Shown here: positions 17,524 to 27,514 of the stretch, in pieces | Layout of the letters: every line of letters begins with the position of its first letter | Position numbering within the stretch: the stretch's first letter is position 1 | NCBI GenBank assembly: GCA_045587445.1 | Contig: JAZNCH010000062.1 | Location: 1-64,000 of the forward strand | DNA: 64,000 bases | DNA from: RGIG1995 sp045587445 | GTDB taxonomy: Bacteria > Bacillota > Clostridia > Oscillospirales > CAG-272 | Direction: 5' to 3' | Translations under genes and position numbers: made by a program | Notes under the pieces: generated by a model | Database searches by the model: none | The model's input: the letters and a program-made list of their open reading frames with translations, nothing else | Told to the model about the DNA's origin: nothing

Positions 17524-20500
17524 ATGCGTAAAACAAGAATAGGAAAATCTATTATCACTTTTGCTTTGGCGTTGATTATGGTATTTGAACTTATACCTGT
17601 GTCGCTTTTTACGGTGTTTGCCAACGACACTTCGTCAAATCAAAATATTTATTTGGGAGGAGCTGACGGGATAGCCGACAGAGATACTTCGACGAAGTAT
17701 AATTTGTCTTTGGGCGACAATGCTTCTACAGAGCATGCCGGTCGTATCTGGACCGACAAGTCCGTATATTCTGACGATGCAACGTTTGAAAAGTTCGGCG
17801 GTGGTACGTTAACTTATAAGCTCAACGACGGCGGAAATCTCGGAGAAGACTTTCTCGTTGCATATTCTGCACTTGCAACTGCCGAGTCGGTTGAAGGACA
17901 GACTCAGGCTCCTGTTGACGTTGTTTTGATTCTCGACGTATCGGGTTCAATGAGTAACGATGACAGTGAAATGGATAACGGCAAGAGCCGTATAGCCAAT
18001 ACTGTTGTTGCAGCCAATGATGCGATAAAGTCGATTATGGAGCTTAATGAATATACCAGAGTTGCCGTTGTTGCTTTCAGTAATACGGCTCAGGTATTGT
18101 TGCCTCTTGACAGATATACAAACACAACAGATATAGAGAGAGAATGGATATCGACAGGCTGGTTTGACGGATATTGGAAAGAGACAGAGGTAGAGGTTCC
18201 GATATTCTCTGTAAGTACCGAGTATGCCAGCGATAATTATTCTGTGTTGTATACCAATGCAATAAATTCGAAAAATGAAACTATAGAAAGATCTACAAAC
18301 GTTCAAGGCGGAACGAACATTCAGATGGGTCTTTACACCGGTATGAACGTACTGGCAACAGAGCAGTCAACAAAAGCTAACATTAACGGTGCTGAAGTAC
18401 AGAGAGTTCCTTCTGTTATTCTTTTGTCTGACGGTTCTCCTACATATTCCTCAAACTCGGATTCGTGGTGGGCTCCCGCAAATAACAATAATGACGGGCC
18501 CGGAAGCAACCCCTATGCAGGAAACGGTATGAAGGCTATACTTGTCGGTTCTTATATGAAAGCGGCGATCGACCGTAATTACGGTGTTACGGGAACAAAA
18601 TTTGATACTACTGTATATACAGTCGGTATGGGTATAACAGGTCTTTCTACAAACGAAAAGAACCTTGCTTATATGACCCTTGACCCGGGTACACATTGGA
18701 ATACTACCGGTAATAATCCCATGCGTGATACAATCAAGGGTTATTGGAATTCTTATAATAACTCGAGTTCTGTATCAATAAACGTAGGAAAGGTTAACGG
18801 AAACAGATATAGTGATAAGAGCTATACTGTTAACCACCCGCCGCAAAATGACGTAACTACTTACGACTACGTTGATGACTACTACGATGCAGACAATGCA
18901 TCTGCGGTATCCGACGTATTTAAGGAAATCGTTGCAGGTATTTCGGTTGCAGCTCCTCAGGTCCCTACAGAAATTAAGGGCGGCGACCCCATTACCAGTG
19001 GTTACATTACATATACTGACCCTATCGGTAAGTATATGGAAGTTAAAGACGTAAAGGCAATTATTTATTACGGTGTAAGTTATCCGTTGACAAGCAAGAA
19101 TACAAACGGAAATGTTACAGAGTACGTATTTAATGCAAACGTTGATACTGCTGTTCACGGAACTCAGAATCTTAGTTCTATTTTAATTACCGTAACTAAG
19201 AATTCTAATGGCGACGAGACATTGACAATAAAAATTCCGGCTGCAGTTATTCCCCTCCGTGTAAACTCTGTTACTCTTAATGCTGACGGTACTGTAAAGA
19301 CACACACGAACAACGGTGCATTCCCGACACGTGTTATTTACTCTGTGGGAATGAGAGACGACGTAGTTAAGCTTGATAATAATGGCTCGGTTTATATTGA
19401 CCAAACCAAGCTTACCCCCGAATATATTGCCGCAAATACAAGCAACGGCGAGATTAAATTCTACAGTAACTTGTTTACAAACACTAATACCGTGCACGGT
19501 TACAGTGCAGGTGACGCTACGGTAGAATTCGAGCCCAGCCATACGAATTCGTATTATTACATTCTTGAAGATATGCCCATATATAAAGATGCAAACTTTA
19601 ACACTCCTGTGTCTGCATCAGAGGGGTTGAATGATAATACAACGTATTACTATAAAGATGAATTCTATCACGGTACTTCAGTAGAGGTTGTTGCTGTAGC
19701 CCGTACAGGTGCTGAGCTTAAAAAGACTACGATAGCTACAGGAACCGACGGCAATCTTTACAGAGCAGCAGGTTCTCCCCGTACGAATAAGATTCTTGAA
19801 TTTGAGGGAACCAAGGTTGAAAATGCTACGAAGACCGCAGAGGACTTCTATGCTCCTGTCTTTGTACATGCAGAGGGAAATCCTGACCCCTATGAAGGTA
19901 AGTTTGTGATTTATCACGGAAATAACGGTGTTATTTCTCTTCCCGGAGGCGGAGACCTTTCCATAACAAAGACGGTTACTGCAGATGCCGGACTTATAGC
20001 TCCTGATAAAGAATTTGAGTTTGTTATTGATCTTAACGGTGATAATGGAACTTATAACTATGTTATCGTTGCTTCTGACGGCAAAGCCGTAGGTGTGGGA
20101 ACAGTTTCGGCAAGCAATAATACTATAACACTTAAAGCGGGACAGACAGCGACTATTTACAGTCTTGCTCCCGGAACAACGTATACTGTAACTGAAAAAA
20201 CGGTTAGCGGCTTTACAGCAGACAAAGCAACTGCAACAGGAACAATTAAAGCAGGTGAGACTTCAACTGCAGCATTTGTGAACAATTACAGCGTAACTCC
20301 TGTTTCGTATAATTTATCGGGCAACCTTGGAGGAACAAAGGTTATTGACGGTCGTGACTGGGGGGCAAACGACAAGTTTGCGTTCTTTATTACACCTTAC
20401 AATAACGCTCCGTTGCCTGCAGGCTACGATGCAGTTAACGGTGTAACGGTAACGGCTCCCGATGTAGCAGGAGAAAGAACGGCAACATTTGAATTTGGTA

Positions 20501-23500
20501 CGATTGAATTTACAGCTCCCGGTGTATACCGTTACACCATATACGAAAAGGAACCTACATCAGCAGAGCTTCGTCCCGGTATAACTTATTCAAGAGCTTT
20601 GTACCGCCTTGTTGTAACCGTTGCAGATGATAATGAAGACGGAACACTTGACGTTATAGGTTCAGACTTACAGAAGCTTTATACAGATGATGCTACCCCC
20701 TTGTTCACTTACGGTCAAAACAATGAGATAGTTATGAATCAGGGTCAAGAGGGTCAGGATACGATAGTATTTACAAATAAGTATTCAGCAGATTCTGTTG
20801 TAAGAGTGCCTGTAGCGTTAAAGGATTATACCGATAACTCGGGCTCAAAGCCTCTCGTTTCCGGTATGTTTGAATTTAAGCTTGAAGCAGTGGGTTATAT
20901 TCTTGAAGGTACGACAGACCTCGTTGACAGTATAAATATTCCTATGCCCGACGGTGCAGTTAACGGTGCTGTTATTACACAAAATGAAGGTAAAAATATT
21001 ACTTTCCCCGGTGTAGAATTTACTCATAGCCATATCCCCGCAGGAAGCAACTCGATTACTTTCAGATATAAGATGACAGAGGTTGTTCCCGCTAATCCCA
21101 TGCACGGAATGACATACGATAGAGCCGAAAACTATATTGACGTTAAAATTTCTCTTGACGGCTCAAGTCAGTATCTTAAGGTTGAGGCTGAATTCCCTGA
21201 CAATAAAGAAATTATAACCTTTACAAACGAATATACTCCCGACCCTGCTGTTACATCAATAAACGGAAACAAAACACTTAACGGCAGAAATATGAAATCG
21301 GGCGAAAGCTTTGAATTTGTACTTAGCGGCGCTGATGCTGAGACGTTGGCTGCAATTACTGCAGGAACGGTAGTTATTCATAGAACAAAGACCAACGTAA
21401 CAAATGGCACAGACGGCGTAAAGGCTCCCTTTGCTTTTGAAAATATTCAGTTCAAAAAGGTTGGAACATATACCTTTACAGTAAAGGAAACTGCAGGCAG
21501 TGCTCTTTCTGTTGAATATGATGACAGCGTTGTTACTGTTACTGTTGTTGTAGCAGATGATAACAATGACGGAATACTTGAAGTTAAATCTGCAACGTAC
21601 AGTAACGGCGGAAGTGCGGCAGAATTTGTAAACAACTATACAACCAAGTTTGACGGAACTCCCGTTTCTTTGGACGGTACGAAGAAGCTTACGGGAAAGA
21701 CGCTTCTTGAAGGTGAATTCTTCTTTGACGTTATTGAATATTACAATGGCGTTAAAGTTTCCGAAGGACTCGTTTCACACGCAGAAGATACTACTGCAGA
21801 TGCAAACGGCGTATACGAAGGTTCTATCAAGTTTATTGAAAATAAGACGTATACAAAAGCAGGTACATACACCTATTACATAACCGAACAGGTTCCTAAT
21901 CCTAAGGTTGGCGGAACAACGTACGACAGTGCCGAGTATAGATTTACTGTTGTTGTTGAAGATGTTGAAAAGATAGGTAAGCTTACCGTTACTTCAAAAT
22001 ATATTGAAAAGAAGTACGGAAACAACTGGGTAAGTGCAGGTGCGATTGAATTTGTAAACGAATACGTGCCTACTCCCGCTACAACGTTACTTCCTCTTAT
22101 AAAGAAGGTACTCACAGGCGACAGAGCAGAAGCTCTTAAGGCAGGCGAATTTGAATTCAAGCTTGCGATAGTTTCTCAGTCTCCCGAGGGCGGAATAGTT
22201 CTTCCCGCAACTACGGTTGTATCAAACGGCGCTGACGGAAGTATCGTATTTGACGAAATTAAGTTCACCAAAGCAGGTACTTATACAGTTTCCGTAACCG
22301 AAGTTGTTCCTACGGGCAGTGAAGCGGCAAAGGGCATTGAGTACAGTACACAGACCATAACGGCTACATATACTGTAACCGATAACCGCAACGGTGTATT
22401 GACTGCAGTTCTTTCACAGTTTGTTGGCGGCGAAGTTATCGTAAACAAGTATAAAGCAGATCCTGCTACTGCAACGATTACGATTGAAAAGAACTTTACC
22501 GGACGTGAATGGCTTCATACAGATAGATTTGATTTCGAGGTTGTAGTTCTTGATCCTGCTACTCAAGAAGCGATTGAAAAGGGTTATATTGAATTTCCGT
22601 TAGATGCGGGAAGCGATAATATCGTTACAAAAACTATTGCTTCTAAGGGTGTTACTATTGATGGAGAGGTAAAGATTTACAGACCCGGAACATACAAGTT
22701 TATTGTTCGTGAAATAACGGGAACTATCCCCGGTGTTCACTATGATTCAGAGCCTCGTAATATTGAAATAGTTGCTACCGACGACAGCGTAAACGCTAAG
22801 ATTGATATAACAATTAACGGCAATGCGGTTGACGAATATACAGTTACGTTTACTAACAAGTATAACCCCGATTCTACAGAGCTTTCCGGACACGACAATT
22901 TGACAATTAACAAAGTATTTACCGGAAGAACTGATGACGAGTGGCTTGATACCGATGAATTTGAATTTAAGCTTGAAGCGGGTGATACCGCAACGGCAAA
23001 CGCAATTACTGCAGGAAAAGTTGTTCTTCCCGACGAAACAACTCTAACTGTTTCAAATGCAAATAAGGCTCATCCTCACTTTGGCAATATCGTATTTAAT
23101 GCCGAGGATACTTACGTGTTCAAAGTAACCGAGTTGGAAGGTAATATTCCCGGTGTAACCTATGATAAAACACCTCGTATGATTACCGTTAAGGTAGAAA
23201 ACAACGCTACACTCGGTGCGCTTGTGGCGAGTATTGATGCTTCCAGCGACAGCCTTACCTTCAACAATAGCTACAAGGCTGCTCCCGTTACCCTTGAAGG
23301 TGCAACAAATCTTGAAATAATCAAGGTTCTTGAAGGCAGAGATTGGAACAGCGCCGATGAGTTTAAGTTTATTCTGAAGCCCTACGGAAAGGTAGGCGAA
23401 GACGCTATTGCGGCAGGCAAGATCGTATTGGCTAATACCGAGTTGGTTATCAGATATTCTTCCAATGCTATAGAGAATAACAGTATAAAGGGCAGCTTCG

Positions 23501-26500
23501 GTGATATAACCTTCTACGAGGCAGGTACATACAGATTCGAAATAGTTGAAGAAATAGGAAACTTAAATAACGTAACTTATGATGACCACAGACATTATGT
23601 AACGGTTATTGTTTCAGATGATGATCAAGGTAAGTTGGTTGCTTCAACATCGTACTTAGGTGCGAATGTATTTATAAACAGATATAATCCCGATGATGCA
23701 AAGGTTGTTATCGAAGGTGAAAAGAAATTGAGTGGAAACCGTCCTCTCGGTGCCGACGAATTTGAGTTTGTTATAGAAGCAGTTACGACCAATGCTCCTA
23801 TGCCTAACACAACCACCGTTAAGAACGGTGCAGACGGAAAGGTAAGCTTTGGCGAGATTATTTATACGGCGGCAGGTACTTATAAGTACAAGATTACCGA
23901 AACTGTTCCCACAAACAAGATTCCCGGTGTTACGTACGACATTGAGGCAGTCGAAGTAACTGTTGAGGTAACCTATGATTCCGCTTCGGGTGAATACACG
24001 ACAGAAGTTAAGTACACCAAGGGCGGTGTTACAGGTACAACCTTTACAATTAACAACAGCTATAAGGCTGAAGAATCAGAGCCTATATCAATTCCTGTAA
24101 AGAAAGAGGTTACTCCTTCTGCGGGCAACAGCTACAGCTTTAAAGGCGGCGAGTTTGAATTTGTTATGGAAGCAATTACAACAGGTGCACCAATGCCTAC
24201 AAATTCTACCGTAACAAATGATACGAACGGAAATGCTCTCTTTGAAGGCTTAGTATTTGATGAAAAGGGCGAATATAAGTATCTCATAACCGAAAAGAGC
24301 GGTTTACTTACCGGTATGAGCTACAGCAATGTTAAATATACCGTGATTGTTACCGTAACCGATAATACTGCAATAGCTAAGCTTGAAACATCTGTTAAGA
24401 TTACTGATGAAAATGGTGATGATGCTCAGGTTGTATTTACCAACAAATATACTCCTGTAGCTGCTTTGGCTAACATATTCGGTTCTAAGAAGCTTGAAGG
24501 CGGATATAGAACGGTTAAGGCAAATGACTTTAAGTTTAAGCTTGAAGCTATTACACCTAATGCTCCTATGCCCATAACAACCGAAGTATTCAACGATGCG
24601 AATGCAAGATTTGCATTTGATTCGATTACGTTTACAAAGGTTGGCGTATATGAATATAAGGTAAGCGAAGTTGATCTCGGCGTACATGGCTACGGCTATG
24701 ATACCAATACGTTTACTGTAAAAGTAACCGTAACCGACGTTAACGGCGAACTTAAGGCAGTTGTAGACGGTATTGGTTCTGCAGTTAATCCCGAAATAGC
24801 ATTCGTAAATACTTATACTCCCGATTCCGGCGAAGTTATTATTGAAGGTACAAAGACGCTTGAAGGAAAACGCGACCTCGAAGCTAATGACTTTGAATTT
24901 GTGATTTCCGCAGTTACACCCAACGCTCCCATGCCTTCTAACAATAAGGTTAAGAATGACGGAAACGGCAAGGTAACGTTCGGTAAGATTGAATATACCA
25001 AGTCCGGTGTATATGAATATGAAATTACCGAAACTGTTCCTACAAAGAAGATTTCCGGCGTAACCTACGATACCAATAAGGTTAAGGTTACAGTTAACGT
25101 AACCTTTGATGATGCAACAGGTAAGCTTGTTGCAGTAGCTTCCTACGAAAAGGGCGGCAACACAGGTAATACGTTTGAATTTAAGAACACCTACAAGGCT
25201 GATGATACCGACCCTGTTGTTATAAAAGTTGAAAAGGTCGTAACATCATCTTCGGGTAAGAACTATAAGCTCAATGGCGGAGAATTTAATTTCGTTATTA
25301 ACGGAACTGCAAACGCTCCTATGCCCAGTTCTGCAACAATTTCCAACGATAAATTCGGTAAGGCAAGCTTCGGCGGTATTACATTTGAAAAAGAAGGTAC
25401 ATACGTATATACCGTAACAGAGGAAAGCGGAACTCTCGGCGGTATGACCTACGATGATGCTGAATATACGGTAATCGTTACAGTTACAGACAACACCGAA
25501 AAGGGTAAGTTTGAAGCGACTGTTAAGATTACCGATGAAAATAACGCTGATGCTCAGATAGTATTTAACAACAACTACAATCCTAAAGAAGTATCTGCAA
25601 CCTTCTTCGGTGAGAAAGAGCTTGACAGCGAACACAAGCAGCTTGAGGCTGACGAATTCAAGTTTGTTCTTGAAGCTGTTACAGCCAATGCTCCAATGCC
25701 TACGACAACTGAAGTAACAAATACAGTTACCGGAGCTTTTAGATTTGACGCTATCACCTTTACAAAGGTTGGTACTTACGAATACAAGATTACAGAAAAA
25801 GACCTTGGACTCAAGGGATATACCTACGATACAAATTCGTTTACTGTAAAAGTAACCGTAACCGATGAAGGAAATGGTGTGCTTAAGGCTGAAGTAGACG
25901 GACTCGGAACCGAATCAGCTCCAACAGTTAAGTTTGTAAATAAGTATGCTCCTGCTCCTACAAAAGTGGTTCTCGGAGAAAAGGGCGAACTTTCTAAGAA
26001 GCTTAACGGACGTGAGCTTAAAGCTAATGAGTTTGAATTTGTTCTTCTTGATTCTGCAGACAAGGAACTTGCAGTTTCAAAGAATGATAAAGACGGTAAG
26101 TTTGAATTTACTGTTGAATACAGCAAAGCAGGAACTTATACCTATAAGATAGTTGAAAAGAACAACGCTCTCGGCGGTATAACCTACGACGAAAAGGTAT
26201 ATTCCGTAACTGTAGAAGTTGTTGACAAGGGCGGCGAGCTTGAGGTTGAGTCGTTTGTCTATAAGTATAACGGCACTGACGTTAACGAAGTTGTATTTAC
26301 AAATACGTACAAAGCAGCTCCCACAGAAGTTCAGCTCAACGCTGAAAAGACGATAAAGAACCGCGAGCTTGTTGAAGGTGAGTTCGTATTTGAAATCAAG
26401 GGTGAAGACGGAAAGACTGTTAAGATAGCTTCTAACACGGCTGACGGTAAAGTGGTGTTTGAAAAGATTAAGCTTGAAAAGGCCGGAACGTTCAGATATA

Positions 26501-26805
26501 CAGTTTCCGAAGTTCAAGGTAACCTTGACGGCGTAATATATGACAAGACCGTATATAACGTTGTTGTTACCGTAACCGACAACGGAGAGGGTAAGCTTGA
26601 AGCAGCTGAACCTGTTATTACAAATGCTAAGAATAACATTGCAGTAACAAAGATGGGCTTTGATAATACATACCTTCCTCCCGAAGTTCCCAAGACAGGA
26701 GACAGACGTCATCTTCCTATCTGGTTTGCATTGATGTTTATAAGCGGCGGAGCTGCAATAACTCTCGGAATTGCAGATAAGAAGAAAAAGAACGCTAAAG
26801 CTTAA
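17524..26805 (+). CDS. Giant wall-anchored surface protein: vWA domain plus 16 FctA/Spy0128-like pilin domains
   Basis: This 3093-residue protein has a signal peptide (residues 1 to about 34, ending VFA), a von Willebrand A domain with MIDAS motif DVSGS (138-142) through about residue 470, a linker region, a Cna-B-like domain (about 810-925), then about 16 tandem domains of 120-135 residues (about 929-3054). Each carries an early K, a mid-domain E (ITE, VTE, VKE) and ends FxNxY, the pattern of the FctA/Spy0128 family whose Lys-Asn isopeptide bonds strengthen Gram-positive pilins. The C-terminus has VPKTGD (about 3055), a hydrophobic helix and KKKK, an LPXTG-like sorting signal. Likely role: adhesion or pilus-tip function. 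No sortase gene adjoins it. RBS is weak (AGGGTG). Which ligand it binds cannot be told. Confidence 0.88.
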   Translation: MRKTRIGKSIITFALALIMVFELIPVSLFTVFANDTSSNQNIYLGGADGIADRDTSTKYNLSLGDNASTEHAGRIWTDKSVYSDDATFEKFGGGTLTYKLNDGGNLGEDFLVAYSALATAESVEGQTQAPVDVVLILDVSGSMSNDDSEMDNGKSRIANTVVAANDAIKSIMELNEYTRVAVVAFSNTAQVLLPLDRYTNTTDIEREWISTGWFDGYWKETEVEVPIFSVSTEYASDNYSVLYTNAINSKNETIERSTNVQGGTNIQMGLYTGMNVLATEQSTKANINGAEVQRVPSVILLSDGSPTYSSNSDSWWAPANNNNDGPGSNPYAGNGMKAILVGSYMKAAIDRNYGVTGTKFDTTVYTVGMGITGLSTNEKNLAYMTLDPGTHWNTTGNNPMRDTIKGYWNSYNNSSSVSINVGKVNGNRYSDKSYTVNHPPQNDVTTYDYVDDYYDADNASAVSDVFKEIVAGISVAAPQVPTEIKGGDPITSGYITYTDPIGKYMEVKDVKAIIYYGVSYPLTSKNTNGNVTEYVFNANVDTAVHGTQNLSSILITVTKNSNGDETLTIKIPAAVIPLRVNSVTLNADGTVKTHTNNGAFPTRVIYSVGMRDDVVKLDNNGSVYIDQTKLTPEYIAANTSNGEIKFYSNLFTNTNTVHGYSAGDATVEFEPSHTNSYYYILEDMPIYKDANFNTPVSASEGLNDNTTYYYKDEFYHGTSVEVVAVARTGAELKKTTIATGTDGNLYRAAGSPRTNKILEFEGTKVENATKTAEDFYAPVFVHAEGNPDPYEGKFVIYHGNNGVISLPGGGDLSITKTVTADAGLIAPDKEFEFVIDLNGDNGTYNYVIVASDGKAVGVGTVSASNNTITLKAGQTATIYSLAPGTTYTVTEKTVSGFTADKATATGTIKAGETSTAAFVNNYSVTPVSYNLSGNLGGTKVIDGRDWGANDKFAFFITPYNNAPLPAGYDAVNGVTVTAPDVAGERTATFEFGTIEFTAPGVYRYTIYEKEPTSAELRPGITYSRALYRLVVTVADDNEDGTLDVIGSDLQKLYTDDATPLFTYGQNNEIVMNQGQEGQDTIVFTNKYSADSVVRVPVALKDYTDNSGSKPLVSGMFEFKLEAVGYILEGTTDLVDSINIPMPDGAVNGAVITQNEGKNITFPGVEFTHSHIPAGSNSITFRYKMTEVVPANPMHGMTYDRAENYIDVKISLDGSSQYLKVEAEFPDNKEIITFTNEYTPDPAVTSINGNKTLNGRNMKSGESFEFVLSGADAETLAAITAGTVVIHRTKTNVTNGTDGVKAPFAFENIQFKKVGTYTFTVKETAGSALSVEYDDSVVTVTVVVADDNNDGILEVKSATYSNGGSAAEFVNNYTTKFDGTPVSLDGTKKLTGKTLLEGEFFFDVIEYYNGVKVSEGLVSHAEDTTADANGVYEGSIKFIENKTYTKAGTYTYYITEQVPNPKVGGTTYDSAEYRFTVVVEDVEKIGKLTVTSKYIEKKYGNNWVSAGAIEFVNEYVPTPATTLLPLIKKVLTGDRAEALKAGEFEFKLAIVSQSPEGGIVLPATTVVSNGADGSIVFDEIKFTKAGTYTVSVTEVVPTGSEAAKGIEYSTQTITATYTVTDNRNGVLTAVLSQFVGGEVIVNKYKADPATATITIEKNFTGREWLHTDRFDFEVVVLDPATQEAIEKGYIEFPLDAGSDNIVTKTIASKGVTIDGEVKIYRPGTYKFIVREITGTIPGVHYDSEPRNIEIVATDDSVNAKIDITINGNAVDEYTVTFTNKYNPDSTELSGHDNLTINKVFTGRTDDEWLDTDEFEFKLEAGDTATANAITAGKVVLPDETTLTVSNANKAHPHFGNIVFNAEDTYVFKVTELEGNIPGVTYDKTPRMITVKVENNATLGALVASIDASSDSLTFNNSYKAAPVTLEGATNLEIIKVLEGRDWNSADEFKFILKPYGKVGEDAIAAGKIVLANTELVIRYSSNAIENNSIKGSFGDITFYEAGTYRFEIVEEIGNLNNVTYDDHRHYVTVIVSDDDQGKLVASTSYLGANVFINRYNPDDAKVVIEGEKKLSGNRPLGADEFEFVIEAVTTNAPMPNTTTVKNGADGKVSFGEIIYTAAGTYKYKITETVPTNKIPGVTYDIEAVEVTVEVTYDSASGEYTTEVKYTKGGVTGTTFTINNSYKAEESEPISIPVKKEVTPSAGNSYSFKGGEFEFVMEAITTGAPMPTNSTVTNDTNGNALFEGLVFDEKGEYKYLITEKSGLLTGMSYSNVKYTVIVTVTDNTAIAKLETSVKITDENGDDAQVVFTNKYTPVAALANIFGSKKLEGGYRTVKANDFKFKLEAITPNAPMPITTEVFNDANARFAFDSITFTKVGVYEYKVSEVDLGVHGYGYDTNTFTVKVTVTDVNGELKAVVDGIGSAVNPEIAFVNTYTPDSGEVIIEGTKTLEGKRDLEANDFEFVISAVTPNAPMPSNNKVKNDGNGKVTFGKIEYTKSGVYEYEITETVPTKKISGVTYDTNKVKVTVNVTFDDATGKLVAVASYEKGGNTGNTFEFKNTYKADDTDPVVIKVEKVVTSSSGKNYKLNGGEFNFVINGTANAPMPSSATISNDKFGKASFGGITFEKEGTYVYTVTEESGTLGGMTYDDAEYTVIVTVTDNTEKGKFEATVKITDENNADAQIVFNNNYNPKEVSATFFGEKELDSEHKQLEADEFKFVLEAVTANAPMPTTTEVTNTVTGAFRFDAITFTKVGTYEYKITEKDLGLKGYTYDTNSFTVKVTVTDEGNGVLKAEVDGLGTESAPTVKFVNKYAPAPTKVVLGEKGELSKKLNGRELKANEFEFVLLDSADKELAVSKNDKDGKFEFTVEYSKAGTYTYKIVEKNNALGGITYDEKVYSVTVEVVDKGGELEVESFVYKYNGTDVNEVVFTNTYKAAPTEVQLNAEKTIKNRELVEGEFVFEIKGEDGKTVKIASNTADGKVVFEKIKLEKAGTFRYTVSEVQGNLDGVIYDKTVYNVVVTVTDNGEGKLEAAEPVITNAKNNIAVTKMGFDNTYLPPEVPKTGDRRHLPIWFALMFISGGAAITLGIADKKKKNAKA
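23698..25959 (+). repeat. Tandem duplication of a three-domain block (2 x 1131 bp) within the giant gene
   Basis: Domains 9-10-11 (23698-24828) and 12-13-14 (24829-25959) correspond one to one by distinctive features. Domains 9 and 12 share TETVPT and a KGG..G insert. Domains 10 and 13 share a GGEF opening and TD(E)NG/NADAQ ending. Domains 11 and 14 share an AITFTKVG...D.G..GY.YDTN signature. Both blocks are 377 codons by my alignment. The sequences have diverged, so this is an old duplication of a triplet, not of single domains. Confidence 0.7.
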
Positions 26806-26842
26806 CTCGGTGCGATCTAAAATTGGTTAAACAATAAAAAAT

Positions 26843-26881
26843 ACCGCTAACACAAAGGGGTTCAATGTGTTGGCGGTTTTT
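26843..26881 (+). terminator. Terminator of the giant surface-protein gene
   Basis: ACCGCTAACACA (26843-26854) pairs with TGTGTTGGCGGT (26866-26877, one G-U), followed by T5. Confidence 0.85.
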
Positions 26882-26894
26882 TACGTTTTACTAA

Positions 26895-26935
26895 CAATGC
26901 CAAATGATTGTAAAAATCACTTGGCATTGTTTTTT
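26895..26935 (+). terminator. Second intrinsic terminator
   Basis: A 15-bp stem (26895-26909 with 26115-equivalent bases 26915-26929, one G-U pair) is followed by T6 on the plus strand. It may back up the first terminator. It overlaps the 3' end of the four-helix-bundle relic on the other strand. Confidence 0.7.
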
Positions 26936-27146
26936 GCTGTGTTGATGGAGGAGATGAGGATTCGTTTAATCTCGAGACAATCATCAAGAAGAGAATTGCT
27001 CATTTTATCGTCTATATATTCTGACATATACAGCAAATTAATCCAATATTCTGTTTCTGCGGTCTCTTTTGAAGCTATATGCTTTTGGAAATAAAATCTG
27101 CCTTGCTTTGACCGTAATTTGCTTCATTATTCATTGCGAAAATCCG
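26917..27146 (-). pseudogene. Frameshifted, truncated relic of a four-helix-bundle (S23/avd-like) gene
   Basis: Read on the minus strand, the sequence gives NEANYGQSKADFISK, then after a one-base shift near 27075-27083 ETAETEYWINLLYMSEYID and a C-terminal ISSINTAKNNAK before the stop at 26917-26919. This is the core of the four-helix-bundle protein family (compare NIREAKYAHSKADF in the intact gene at 34700-34993; nucleotide identity is visible over ADF-encoding bases). The N-terminal third is missing and is replaced by GAATAATGAATAGT-type simple repeats at 27150-27190. It cannot encode an intact protein. Confidence 0.75.
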
Positions 27147-27197
27147 TTTTTAGTGAATAATGAATAGTGAATAATGAAAAATGAATAGTACAAAACA

Positions 27198-27229
27198 AAA
27201 ATCCTATCGACTAACGTCGACAGGATTTT
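27198..27229 (-). terminator. Terminator of the tRNA-Met/tRNA-Glu transcript
   Basis: A 14-bp stem with one mismatch (27198-27211 with 27216-27229) and, on the minus strand, a following TTTTTGTTTTG. Confidence 0.8.
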
Positions 27230-27234
27230 CGTTT

Positions 27235-27309
27235 TGGTGACCCGTGGGGGAATCGAACCCCCGTTACTGCCGTGAAAGGGCGGTGTCTTAACCGCTTGAC
27301 CAACGGGCC
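27235..27309 (-). tRNA. tRNA-Glu (anticodon TTC)
   Basis: The minus strand folds as a cloverleaf: acceptor GGCCCGT with ACGGGTC, an anticodon loop CTTTCAC giving TTC, a T-loop GTTCGATTCC within a GGGGG/CCCCC arm, discriminator A and encoded CCA (27235-27237). It lies five bases after tRNA-Met in the same transcript. Confidence 0.95.
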
Positions 27310-27314
27310 GAATA

Positions 27315-27391
27315 TGGTAGCGGAAGTCGGATTTGAACCAACGACCTGCCGGGTATGAACCGGATGCTCTAGCCAGCTGAGCTATTCCGCC
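27315..27391 (-). tRNA. tRNA-Met (anticodon CAT)
   Basis: The minus strand gives GGCGGAA pairing with TTCCGCT, D-arm AGCTCAGCTGG, anticodon loop TTCATAC (CAT), T-arm with GGTTCAAATCC, and encoded CCA. A G-C-type first pair region, not the C1-A72 mismatch, indicates an elongator; a CAT-anticodon tRNA-Ile2 is the alternative. Confidence 0.9.
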
Positions 27392-27430
27392 ATTTGTAGA
27401 AGCATTACCGCTCCAGCGGAACGCTCGAAT

Positions 27431-27459
27431 AGTATAACACAACACATTTTATTTGTCAA
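27431..27459 (-). promoter_or_regulatory. Promoter of the tRNA-Met/tRNA-Glu transcript
   Basis: On the minus strand TTGACA (27454-27459) and TATACT (27431-27436) are spaced 17 bases, about 40 bases before tRNA-Met. Confidence 0.8.
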
Positions 27460-27514
27460 CCCCTTTTTTTAAAAAATTATTCTTTTTTTGATTTTATTTG
27501 TTATAATCATTGCT

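Noticed and set aside
26867..27094. A 75-codon plus-strand gene after the giant surface gene
   Set aside because: It starts inside a terminator, lacks a ribosome site, and covers the antisense of the four-helix-bundle relic.
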